In this document: in pieces, positions 27,962 to 36,350 of the stretch | How the letters are laid out: each line of letters begins with the position of its first letter | Numbering within the stretch: the stretch's first letter is position 1 | Source: Nanobdellota archaeon | GTDB taxonomy: Archaea > Nanobdellota > Nanobdellia > CSSed11-243R1 | Direction of reading: 5' to 3' | Length of the DNA stretch: 45,020 nt | NCBI GenBank assembly: GCA_021162365.1 | Contig: JAGGYW010000015.1 | Location: 1-45,020, forward strand | Made by a program: the position numbers and the translations under genes | The notes under the pieces: generated by a model | What the model was told of the DNA's origin: nothing | What the model saw: the letters and a program-made list of their open reading frames with translations, nothing else | The model's database searches: none

Positions 27962-28374
27962 AGGAGTCATCTTGGAAGGAATGTATTGAAAGTGGAAACA
28001 GCAGAACTATCACTCCTGACATACTAAGAGCTGAATCTCTTATAGAAGTATCTGCTGATAGAATAAAATCAGCGTCTGCTATAAATGGGAAAAATTGCAA
28101 TTTTGTTTTCGAGGATTACTATACATCGACACTTGAATTAATCCAAGCATTGGCGCTTATTAACGGGTTTAAAGTTTCTAACCATCTGTGCTTGGGATTC
28201 TTTCTCAGAGACTTTTTAAAAAGAGAAGATTTATTTCGTATATTTGATGATTTAAGATATAAGCGAAACATGTTGACTTACTATGGAAAGAGAATGGAGT
28301 TTGAGGTATGCAGAGAGGCTATAAATAAATGCAAAGATTTGATAAAAAAATTAAAAGAATTATTAAAGAGGTGA
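27958..28374 (+). CDS. HEPN-domain protein (toxin-type partner)
   Basis: Overlapping start with the MNT gene; helical protein with DLRYKRNMLTYYGKR. Confidence 0.75.
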   Translation: MKESSWKECIESGNSRTITPDILRAESLIEVSADRIKSASAINGKNCNFVFEDYYTSTLELIQALALINGFKVSNHLCLGFFLRDFLKREDLFRIFDDLRYKRNMLTYYGKRMEFEVCREAINKCKDLIKKLKELLKR

Positions 28375-28378
28375 AAAA

Positions 28379-28873
28379 ATGAGTGTTTGGATTGGTGAGG
28401 AAGTAGCAAAATATATCGAACAACCGCCGGAGGTAAAAATTAATCCTAATGGTGTTGACCTGAAGGTTTCTGAGATTTGGAAACTACCGGAAGAAGGCAT
28501 AGTTACAATTCATGGCAAGGAAAGAACTATTACTCCAGAAAAGATGAAGATGGAGCCAATGGACGACGGATTTTACTATCTGCCAAAGGGCACTTACGAA
28601 ATCAGGATTGCAAACAAAGTCACCATCCCCAAAAATGCAGTTGGGTTCCTATTCCCAAGGACAACATTCAATAGATTCGGTGTAATAAAATCAGAAACAG
28701 GCATATGGGATTCTGGTTACTCTGGATATGGCACTCAAACAGTTAGGATAACCGTCCAAGAGCTCCGTGTCCACAAAGATGAATACTGGTTCCAGTTGAC
28801 ATTTATGGACACAAAAGGAGAAGTTAATCAACTATATGAAGGCCACTGGCAAGGCGAGAAACCGAGGGAATAA
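28379..28873 (+). CDS. dCTP deaminase / dUTPase family
   Basis: FLFPRTTFNRFGV, ETGIWDSGYSGYGTQTVRITV. Confidence 0.82.
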   Translation: MSVWIGEEVAKYIEQPPEVKINPNGVDLKVSEIWKLPEEGIVTIHGKERTITPEKMKMEPMDDGFYYLPKGTYEIRIANKVTIPKNAVGFLFPRTTFNRFGVIKSETGIWDSGYSGYGTQTVRITVQELRVHKDEYWFQLTFMDTKGEVNQLYEGHWQGEKPRE

Positions 28874-28876
28874 GCT

Positions 28877-28966
28877 ATGGGAAAAACCTGGGAGCAGGCA
28901 ATAAAAGAAGATTGGAGGAAGAAAGGCGAATGGAAGCCGGGCTGGGAGTATATTTACAACACCTAA
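28877..28966 (+). CDS. Candidate 29-aa Trp-rich microprotein
   Basis: MGKTWEQAIKEDWRKKGEWKPGWEYIYNT*; 3 bp after the upstream stop, AGGGA upstream; not in ORF track. Confidence 0.45.
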   Translation: MGKTWEQAIKEDWRKKGEWKPGWEYIYNT

Positions 28967-29006
28967 ATTCGAAAGTTTATTAATTAAAAGTTGTTAGGGA
29001 AAACTA

Positions 29007-29561
29007 ATGAAAGTGCTTGGAATTTGCGGTAAAGTTGGAGCAGGAAAGGACACCCTTGCAGATTACTTAGTTAGAAAGCACGGGTTTGTAAAAATAACTA
29101 TGAGTGATATCATAAAAAAAGAAATGGAATCGCAAGGAATTAAAGAGATAGATAGATTCCAACTCCAGCAATTCTCGAAAGAAATGAAAGAAAAATACGG
29201 AGAGGATATATGGGCAAAAGCTTGCATAGAATTCGCCAGAAGAAACCACCTACGTAGGGTTGTTATTTCAGGAATACGGAACAGTGCCGAACTAAAATTC
29301 TTTAGAACTCTTGGAGACGACTTTAAATTAGTCTGCGTAAAAGCAGAAAGGGATGTGAGATTCGAAAGAATAAAGAGAAGGGGAAGCATAAAAGATGTAG
29401 AAACTTATGCGGATTTCATAAAGCAAGAGGTTGACGAAAGCAAGTTATTTGATTTATACGACAGATGCGAGGAAGAAGCAGACTTTGTAATTAATAATAA
29501 CACAATTTTAATTGGACTTTATTCTGCCACTGAAGCAATGCTCAAAGAGCTAGGATGGTAG
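29007..29561 (+). CDS. P-loop NMP-kinase/dephospho-CoA-kinase-like protein (UPF0200-like)
   Basis: GICGKVGAGKDTLADYL, VVISGIRNSAELKFF. Confidence 0.8.
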   Translation: MKVLGICGKVGAGKDTLADYLVRKHGFVKITMSDIIKKEMESQGIKEIDRFQLQQFSKEMKEKYGEDIWAKACIEFARRNHLRRVVISGIRNSAELKFFRTLGDDFKLVCVKAERDVRFERIKRRGSIKDVETYADFIKQEVDESKLFDLYDRCEEEADFVINNNTILIGLYSATEAMLKELGW

Positions 29562-29969
29562 TCAATAATCATATCCCTCTCTTTCGCTTTTATTACACCT
29601 AGGGCACTTATATATAACGAGATCATCTTCATCCCCCCACCTCGGAGGAATTCTAGTCTCCACCATCTGTGGATTACCACAATAAGGGCAAGTACGCTTA
29701 ACCAAGTTAGGGTGATCATTATCAGAAATAACTGCTATCTCACCTTTGCCACGTGCCTTTTCTACTATTACTCTACTATCTGTTCTCTTACGAAGATAAT
29801 AAGTATCACACTTTCTACAATACGCAAGAGGTACTCCATCGATCTCTTGCGGGTACAGAAGAGACTTACAATCCGGGCAAAAAAGACTACCATCTAACTC
29901 CTTTAATCTCCCGCTCTCAGCCAATTCCTCAAGAGAGGGAATTTGAACCTTGTCCTTTTTACTAGTCAC
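29562..29969 (-). CDS. RPB9/TFIIS-like double zinc ribbon (TFS-like)
   Basis: N ribbon CPDCKSLLYPQ..YCRKC, C ribbon CPYCGNP...GDEDDLVIYKCPRC. Confidence 0.8.
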   Translation of the reverse strand: MTSKKDKVQIPSLEELAESGRLKELDGSLFCPDCKSLLYPQEIDGVPLAYCRKCDTYYLRKRTDSRVIVEKARGKGEIAVISDNDHPNLVKRTCPYCGNPQMVETRIPPRWGDEDDLVIYKCPRCNKSEREGYDY

Positions 29970-30006
29970 TCAAATCACCCTCGTTGTTATTTAAAAGTTA
30001 TAAAAG

Positions 30007-30016
30007 TTTATAAATA
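30007..30016 (+). promoter_or_regulatory. TATA-box-like TTTATAAATA upstream of the 30-32.7 kb cassette
   Basis: Box sits about 21-30 nt before ATG 30037, consistent with a leaderless transcript. Confidence 0.5.
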
Positions 30017-30036
30017 TTCCTTCCCTTTAATTGCAC

Positions 30037-30390
30037 ATGAGGATAAACAGAAAACGTCTGCAAGAAGCATATATGAGATCAACATCACCACCATATATTG
30101 TTGGAAACTATCTAGCCTACATTTACATGTTTAAGGGTGATAAATACATGGTTTCATGGGATACCCGCAACGACAAAGTAGAAGATGTTCTGGGAAGATT
30201 TTTAGGACTGGAATATACCGAGCGCCTAGGATTTACTGTTAGGGAAGTACATGTAGCACCCATACATGAGTATACTAAAAAGGAAATCCTGGAGGATATA
30301 CTCAATAAAGGTTGGTCTCCGATAAAAAAAGACATTAGGAAAAAAGTTTCATATAGGCACGGTAATAAAAAGGTATCATCAAAATATTAG
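30037..30390 (+). CDS. Uncharacterised small protein; possible internal start at 30148
   Basis: First gene of a three-gene set; internal GGGTGAT then ATG at 30148. Confidence 0.55.
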   Translation: MRINRKRLQEAYMRSTSPPYIVGNYLAYIYMFKGDKYMVSWDTRNDKVEDVLGRFLGLEYTERLGFTVREVHVAPIHEYTKKEILEDILNKGWSPIKKDIRKKVSYRHGNKKVSSKY

Positions 30391-30401
30391 GTGTGGTACG
30401 A

Positions 30402-31625
30402 ATGCCTCAAAAAAATGATATACTCGAGACAAAGCTCGAGGTATTAACTCGGGGGATTAATGTAGATACCGTATCCCTGCAAGAAATTCTGGGAAATGAT
30501 TTAGATAAAGGATTCAAATGTAACACACTTAAGGTATCCGATAGACATTTTATCTCCCCACATGCGAACAAGAGAAATTCAATTCCAGATGAGATAATAT
30601 TACATGGTAAAGAATTTGATAGTATTGCGAAAGTGTATTATTCTCCAACATCAGATATACAGCTCACAGCAAAAGACGGGAGAGTAGTTATAAAAAAAAG
30701 AGATGAGATTATACAGGATGACATATCTCTTGCGAAACTACCAAATTTTATTATTAACGGAAGAAGGGATGGAATAAAAGACATAGATAAGTTTCTTAGT
30801 ATAATAGGAAAAGATAAGATTAGCATAGTCCCTTATGATGGATGTTATCTTTGGAAAGAGGGGCACCCATGCAAATTCTGTGGAGGAAACCCAAAGAGGA
30901 TAGGTATAAACGAGGATATCTCAGCATTTAATCTTTACAGCGAGACTGAGTGGGAAACAAGAAAAAGCAATTTATTCTCAAGCTTAGAAATTGCTATTAG
31001 ATACATGAAAAAGTACGACCTCCCACTCTCACCTCACACACACCTAATGTTTATTGCAGGGAACCTACAAGATTTAGACTTTATGTGGCAAATAGTCAAC
31101 GAGATAATAGAAAAAGTTAGCAATATGATAGACATACACAACACTGACTCATATGTCACTCTCATGCCCCCACACAAGACAGCCCTACTCGAAGAAACCA
31201 AAAAGCTAGGTATTAAACAAGTAATGTTTAACTTAGAAGTTTATGGAGAGGTTGTCTTCAAGGAAGTCTGCCCTGGTAAGGAAAAACAGTATGGGTACAA
31301 AAACATGATAAAAACACTTGAGGAAGCAGTTGATATATTTGGGTTCGGAAAGGCTAGGACAAATATGGTATTGGGTGTACAAAGAATCGATGATTTATTA
31401 AACGGTGCACAAGATCTTGCAAGAAAAGGAATTGTGGTGGATTACAGTATATTTTTCCCAAGACCAGGATCAATATGGGCGCAAAAAAAACCACCAAATA
31501 AAAAAGACGTACTTTATTTTACAAAAGAATTAGTAAAAATATATAATGAATATTCCTTATTACCATATGGATGTACTCTAAGCTCGAGGTCAAGTGTAAT
31601 TAATGAAGTATTCAGGTTGATATAA
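30402..31625 (+). CDS. Atypical radical-SAM-like enzyme
   Basis: YDGCYLWKEGHPCKFCGG = CX8CX2C; distal NLEVYGEVVFKEVCPGK, barrel-like C-terminal half. Confidence 0.7.
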   Translation: MPQKNDILETKLEVLTRGINVDTVSLQEILGNDLDKGFKCNTLKVSDRHFISPHANKRNSIPDEIILHGKEFDSIAKVYYSPTSDIQLTAKDGRVVIKKRDEIIQDDISLAKLPNFIINGRRDGIKDIDKFLSIIGKDKISIVPYDGCYLWKEGHPCKFCGGNPKRIGINEDISAFNLYSETEWETRKSNLFSSLEIAIRYMKKYDLPLSPHTHLMFIAGNLQDLDFMWQIVNEIIEKVSNMIDIHNTDSYVTLMPPHKTALLEETKKLGIKQVMFNLEVYGEVVFKEVCPGKEKQYGYKNMIKTLEEAVDIFGFGKARTNMVLGVQRIDDLLNGAQDLARKGIVVDYSIFFPRPGSIWAQKKPPNKKDVLYFTKELVKIYNEYSLLPYGCTLSSRSSVINEVFRLI

Positions 31626-32744
31626 ATGGAAGAAGGAACACTCCTAGAATATGAAAGTAACAACAAACTCTTAGTAGAAAGGGATGTGGGATTTGGATTC
31701 TTAGTATACAACACCTTTCACGAAAAAAGAAACGTATGTATAACTTCAAATGATATAGATGTGATACGTGAAAAGTTATGGAGAGGATGGAAACATTATC
31801 CTGGCATAAATAAATGGATACTACAAGCACCAGAAATAACTCTCTCTGATCTGAGCGAGCCTTATAATAATCCTGTGCTAAACACAAAAGGGATTTATGT
31901 GTACCACTATGTTCTTCAAAGGATAGACCTGGAAAAAGAAATTGAAGGAATAATAAAAGACAACGATAAATTTGATGGATTATCCATAGTAATGCTATCG
32001 GGGAAATACAACAACGTCGAACATAGAATAGCTGTATCAGACCTACGCGGTAAAAAAATACCTTATCTCCTATACGAAAGAGTAAAAACCAAATATGAGG
32101 AAGAATTTAAAGATGTCATCGACTCGTTAGATGAACAAAAACTAAACGCCCTCGAGAGAGAATTAGATATAAAAAGAATAGAGGCAGAGAGAGGATCAGT
32201 ACAAACACAATCAATATACAATCTACTAATAGGCCTGTACACACGTCTTGGGATTGATTTAGATACAAGAGAACATGGATGGATAATTAGTGGTATATGG
32301 GATGCTGTCCCAGCCGCTGATGTATATATATTCGTACCCAAATCAGGTATAAAGTTCGGATTAGGATTTATAGAGGACAGACAAACAATCGACAACATCA
32401 TGTTTTGGGAATATCATATTGGGATGGATATGATGAAGGATGTAATCTTCCTTAAAAAGGAGCTAGAAAGAAAAGAAGTATTAATCATAGATAAAAGCTA
32501 CTCAGGAAAAACACTAACCTACTTAAAACATCAAGTAAATACGTGTGGTGGAAATGCGCGTACAGTGGCCATGTTCCCAAAATCAGTAGAAGGGATAAGG
32601 AATATGGATTTCGTTGTTTTCTTGGACAGATTCTTAACAATTGATGAAGTACCTACAGGAAAAGAATGGTACGAAGGACTATTCTGGAAGTCTGTAAACA
32701 AAAAGAAAAACCCCACTAAAGACGATGGGGCTGAGCGGATTTGA
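31626..32744 (+). CDS. Protein with C-terminal phosphoribosyltransferase-like domain
   Basis: EVLIIDKSYSGKTLTYLKHQVNTCGGNARTVAMFPKS resembles the PRPP-binding loop; N-terminal region unassigned. Confidence 0.6.
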   Translation: MEEGTLLEYESNNKLLVERDVGFGFLVYNTFHEKRNVCITSNDIDVIREKLWRGWKHYPGINKWILQAPEITLSDLSEPYNNPVLNTKGIYVYHYVLQRIDLEKEIEGIIKDNDKFDGLSIVMLSGKYNNVEHRIAVSDLRGKKIPYLLYERVKTKYEEEFKDVIDSLDEQKLNALERELDIKRIEAERGSVQTQSIYNLLIGLYTRLGIDLDTREHGWIISGIWDAVPAADVYIFVPKSGIKFGLGFIEDRQTIDNIMFWEYHIGMDMMKDVIFLKKELERKEVLIIDKSYSGKTLTYLKHQVNTCGGNARTVAMFPKSVEGIRNMDFVVFLDRFLTIDEVPTGKEWYEGLFWKSVNKKKNPTKDDGAERI

Positions 32745-32850
32745 ACCGCTGACCTCCAGCTTTTCCGAAGCGAAATACATTTTTTGCTTAAGCTTTTTTC
32801 TAAAAAGCTTACCCGAAGCTGGCGTTCTAGCCAAGCTGAACTACAGCCCC
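32726..32850 (-). tRNA. tRNA-Pro(CGG), intron approx. 32762-32811 (37/38)
   Basis: Reverse complement GGGGCTG...CAGCCCC acceptor, CCAGC-TTCGGG.../GCTGG anticodon arm, AGCGGTTCAAATCCGCT T arm. Confidence 0.88.
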
Positions 32851-32931
32851 ACACAAACTTATGAAAACTCCGCAAAGAAAAAGTTTTCCATATCCGCAAT
32901 GCTTTTAAACCGCAAGATTTTGTGAAACTCT

Positions 32932-34392
32932 ATGGGTTATTTGAAGTATGCAAGACATGTTATTGTTCTACTATTAGTTGTATGGCTATTTTTCGTGATT
33001 CACCCATTCACAAGAGAAGGCGTAATTGTCACAAATGTTGAAGCTCCTGCATCTCTCGTCATAAAAGAAGGAGACTTACTACAATCAATAAACGGATACG
33101 AAATAAAAACAATTGACGACTTCCACAATGCAATCTCACAAATAAAACCAAACGATACCGTAAAAGTGACGGTTTTAAGAGAAACTTTTCCTTATAGCTA
33201 CACAGAAATAACCCATGTGTATGTAGCCGGAGAAAAAAATAACAGGACGAACATACACCTTGCAGTAAAAGAAACCCAATTTTCAAAGCTAAAGTTAAGC
33301 TACAAACTCTCAGGCGGCAACAAATATATAATATCTACAAACCAAACAGATGCAATTGAAATCATCAAAGAGAGACTTAAATTAAACAGAATTTATGATT
33401 TCTCAATATACGAAGAAGATGGAAAAATAATCTTGCTTACAACAGCAGGGGACGAAGTTATTCCTATAATTGAAACAAAAGGGGAATTCTATGCCAAAAT
33501 AGGTAATAACACCTTCTTTACAGTCAAAGATATAAAAAGCATATGCACCACAGGTGTAAACTGTAATTTATACACATATCAACACTATAATGAAAGCAAC
33601 CCAAACGAACGAAACATCGTATGGAAATACGGATTTGAGGTTGATATCTCCAAAGAGGCTGGAGAAAGATTTGCAAATCTCACAAAAGATCTAAGCATAG
33701 CATCATGTAAATACGACAAATGTATGCTCAATGAAACAATTGATTATTACATAGATGGAAAGAAAATCGGATCCGAGCCAATATACGCAGAAAGCAAGGG
33801 TCTCCCATATGAGAAGGTAACAGTTGGTGGGGATGTAAAAACGAAAGAAGATGCAATGAAAATGCTTTACTTTACACAATCAATCCTAAAGACAGGCGAA
33901 CTAAACGCGAAGGTTGAAAGTGTAGAAAAGTATTCAGCGCCAAAGTCAATACTTCTTTCATCATTCATATACATCTTAATTGCAATTATTATCGCAACAA
34001 TAGCAATTTCATTCCTACTGCTAAAGAAAATAAAAGTTGCAATTTTAGCCGGTGTACTAGGAGCATCAGAGCTGGTAATTGTAATTGGAATCGTAGCAGG
34101 ACTTAACATAATCGTAACTCCTGGTGTATTGCTATCCATTATCTTTACTGCACTAATCATGCTTGGGATTTACTCCTTTATTTCATATAAATTCAAAAAA
34201 GAAGGAATCATCAAAAGCAAAATAATGGAGATTTCAAAAGAGATTAACAAATGGGAAATAATTGCACTAGTGGTATTAACTATTGCAATAGTGTTCGCAC
34301 CAAGTCTCGTTGCACCGATTATGGTGTATGTAGCAACTAATATAACGCTAACAAAGCCAATTATTCTAAAAGTAATAGAAAAAAGCAAGTAA
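32932..34392 (+). CDS. PDZ-like domain + SecD-like membrane protein
   Basis: N-terminal TM, PDZ-like IKEGDLLQSINGYEIKTIDDFHNAI, P1-like TDAIEIIKERLKLNRI..FSIYEEDGKIILLTTA, several C-terminal TMs. Confidence 0.6.
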   Translation: MGYLKYARHVIVLLLVVWLFFVIHPFTREGVIVTNVEAPASLVIKEGDLLQSINGYEIKTIDDFHNAISQIKPNDTVKVTVLRETFPYSYTEITHVYVAGEKNNRTNIHLAVKETQFSKLKLSYKLSGGNKYIISTNQTDAIEIIKERLKLNRIYDFSIYEEDGKIILLTTAGDEVIPIIETKGEFYAKIGNNTFFTVKDIKSICTTGVNCNLYTYQHYNESNPNERNIVWKYGFEVDISKEAGERFANLTKDLSIASCKYDKCMLNETIDYYIDGKKIGSEPIYAESKGLPYEKVTVGGDVKTKEDAMKMLYFTQSILKTGELNAKVESVEKYSAPKSILLSSFIYILIAIIIATIAISFLLLKKIKVAILAGVLGASELVIVIGIVAGLNIIVTPGVLLSIIFTALIMLGIYSFISYKFKKEGIIKSKIMEISKEINKWEIIALVVLTIAIVFAPSLVAPIMVYVATNITLTKPIILKVIEKSK

Positions 34393-34704
34393 TTACTTAA
34401 GCTCAAGAATAGTTTTTGCTATATCCCCTTTATTTTTATCTAATGCACTTCTAACTTCTTCCTCACTTTTACCTGTCTGCTCCATGACCATCTTAACATC
34501 TTCCTCTGTATAAGGTGTCTCTTCTACCTCGTGTGCTTCCCCAACTATCTGAAAGGTTTCCTGCCCCATCAAATTAATCTTAACAACTTGGGGATTTTCA
34601 ATCACAATCTTCTTAGGGCCTTCGATGATAACTCTCTCTGCAGGGATGTTCTCCATATCTTTCATCATTTTCTTTAATTTTTTCATATCCATACCTGGAA
34701 GCAT
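34393..34704 (-). CDS. nac: Nascent polypeptide-associated complex protein (alpha-NAC)
   Basis: NAC domain KIVIENPQVVKINLMGQETFQIVGEA and C-terminal UBA-like. Confidence 0.92.
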   Translation of the reverse strand: MLPGMDMKKLKKMMKDMENIPAERVIIEGPKKIVIENPQVVKINLMGQETFQIVGEAHEVEETPYTEEDVKMVMEQTGKSEEEVRSALDKNKGDIAKTILELK

Positions 34705-34709
34705 TTCAA

Positions 34710-35228
34710 TCACTTCCTCCTAGAATTCCTTGATTTCTTGCCAGCCGATGTTAATCCTCTAAAGGCTCTTCCCCTCTGAGTAACAATCCATTTTACATCT
34801 TTGTCTTTCTTAATAGCTGGATGATTTTTATCAACTAAGATTACTTCATACCACTCGTATACACTATCATCAGCAACATAGTAACTATTCAAAACCTCTA
34901 AATTCGGAAATTTCCTATTTGCTCTTTGCTCTGCAATTGCCTGCATACTTTTAACAGGTGAGAAGTGCCTCATACCATATCTTTTTGGGCGTCTTCCCTT
35001 TGGAATAGAACGCCTACTTCTCCCACCTTTCTTTATTCTAACTCTTACAACTACAAAACCCTGCTTTGCTTTATACCCAAGTCTACGGGCTTTGTCTATT
35101 CTAGTAGGTTTGTCAACTCTAACAATTGTGGGCTGTTTTCTCCACTTAATAATTCTCTCCCTAAAAATAGGTTTTAACTTGTCTTTGGCATCCTGCCATA
35201 TCCTAGTAAGATATTTGTACATTCCCAT
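34710..35228 (-). CDS. rpl15e: Ribosomal protein eL15
   Basis: MGMYKYLTRIWQDAK...GYKAKQGFVVVRVRIKKGGRSRRSIPKGRRPKRYG...RGRAFRGLTSAGKKSR. Confidence 0.93.
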   Translation of the reverse strand: MGMYKYLTRIWQDAKDKLKPIFRERIIKWRKQPTIVRVDKPTRIDKARRLGYKAKQGFVVVRVRIKKGGRSRRSIPKGRRPKRYGMRHFSPVKSMQAIAEQRANRKFPNLEVLNSYYVADDSVYEWYEVILVDKNHPAIKKDKDVKWIVTQRGRAFRGLTSAGKKSRNSRRK

Positions 35229-35355
35229 ATACATACCTCCCATCAAGCTGTGCCTTACGGCAGCTCTATCATTGGGTAATTTAAGTGACTTTTTCGCGTT
35301 TTTTAAAGCTTTTGATATCCATATTTTTATATTATTTGACCTGCTTTGATTTCTT

Positions 35356-35772
35356 ATGGTTCGCGAGATTTCAGCAGGGGCAGTAATATTTAGGAGAGTG
35401 AATGGTGAACCGATTTACCTTTTGCTCCATTATGGCAGTGGGCACTGGGACTTCGTAAAAGGGCACATAGAAAAGGGCGAAAGCGAAATCCAAACCGTCA
35501 TACGGGAAACAAAAGAGGAAACAGGTATAGATGACCTAAAGATTATAGATGGATTTAAAGAGAGGATAAAATACTTTTTCCACAGAGGAAAAGAAATAGT
35601 GTACAAAGAAGTAATATTTTATCTTGCTGAAACCAAAAAAGAAAAAGTAAAGCTATCCTATGAACATATTGGATACATTTGGCTTCCCTACGAAGATGCC
35701 ATTAACATTCTAACCTTTGAAAATGCAAAAAATGTGCTTAGAAAAGCACACAAATACTTAAGTAATCTTTAA
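35356..35772 (+). CDS. NUDIX hydrolase (Ap4A hydrolase-like)
   Basis: GHIEKGESEIQTVIRETKEETGI. Confidence 0.93.
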   Translation: MVREISAGAVIFRRVNGEPIYLLLHYGSGHWDFVKGHIEKGESEIQTVIRETKEETGIDDLKIIDGFKERIKYFFHRGKEIVYKEVIFYLAETKKEKVKLSYEHIGYIWLPYEDAINILTFENAKNVLRKAHKYLSNL

Positions 35773-35798
35773 TAACCTGCTTCTCCTTTAATTTCATA

Positions 35799-36350
35799 AT
35801 GGTATTCGAAGAGTTATTGCAAACACAAGTTATCAGCATACTCCAATTCACAATTGTGATAGCAATAGGTGTAATAGTAACAAAAATGGTAACTGATGCA
35901 GCCACTGACTTCTTCAAAAGAAAGGATATTAAAAAGATGATAACAAAGATGGGGTATGAAGAGCCAATCATAGAACTTATAACTATGGTAATCAAATATG
36001 TGTTTTATTTCATAACTTTCATAATTGCACTTTCGCAATTTGGATTTGCAAAAGTAGTCTTAGATGCAATTATAATTTTGATTGCGCTCTTTATAATTAT
36101 TATAATACTTTTTAGCCTTAAAGATTTCGTGCCAAATGCAGCAGCAGGGATTTACCTAAGCACTTTTAAATCCATAAAAAAAGGAGATGTCCTCGCAATA
36201 GGGGGATATATGGGAAAAGTTGTGGATATCAACTTAGTTAGCATTACTCTTGAGGATGAAACTGGAAGACTCACAATAATTCCGAACTCCAATGTCGTAA
36301 AGAAAGAAATAATAAAAATACCTAAAAAAGCAAGGGGAGGCAAAAAATGA
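35799..36350 (+). CDS. Small MscS-like mechanosensitive channel protein
   Basis: TMs followed by YLSTFKSIKKGDVLAIGGYMGKVVDINLVSITLEDETGRLTIIPNSNVVK. Confidence 0.8.
   Translation: MVFEELLQTQVISILQFTIVIAIGVIVTKMVTDAATDFFKRKDIKKMITKMGYEEPIIELITMVIKYVFYFITFIIALSQFGFAKVVLDAIIILIALFIIIIILFSLKDFVPNAAAGIYLSTFKSIKKGDVLAIGGYMGKVVDINLVSITLEDETGRLTIIPNSNVVKKEIIKIPKKARGGKK

Noticed and set aside
32531-32899. Minus-strand 122-aa ORF
   Set aside because: Overlaps tRNA-Pro and is antisense to the PRTase-like CDS.
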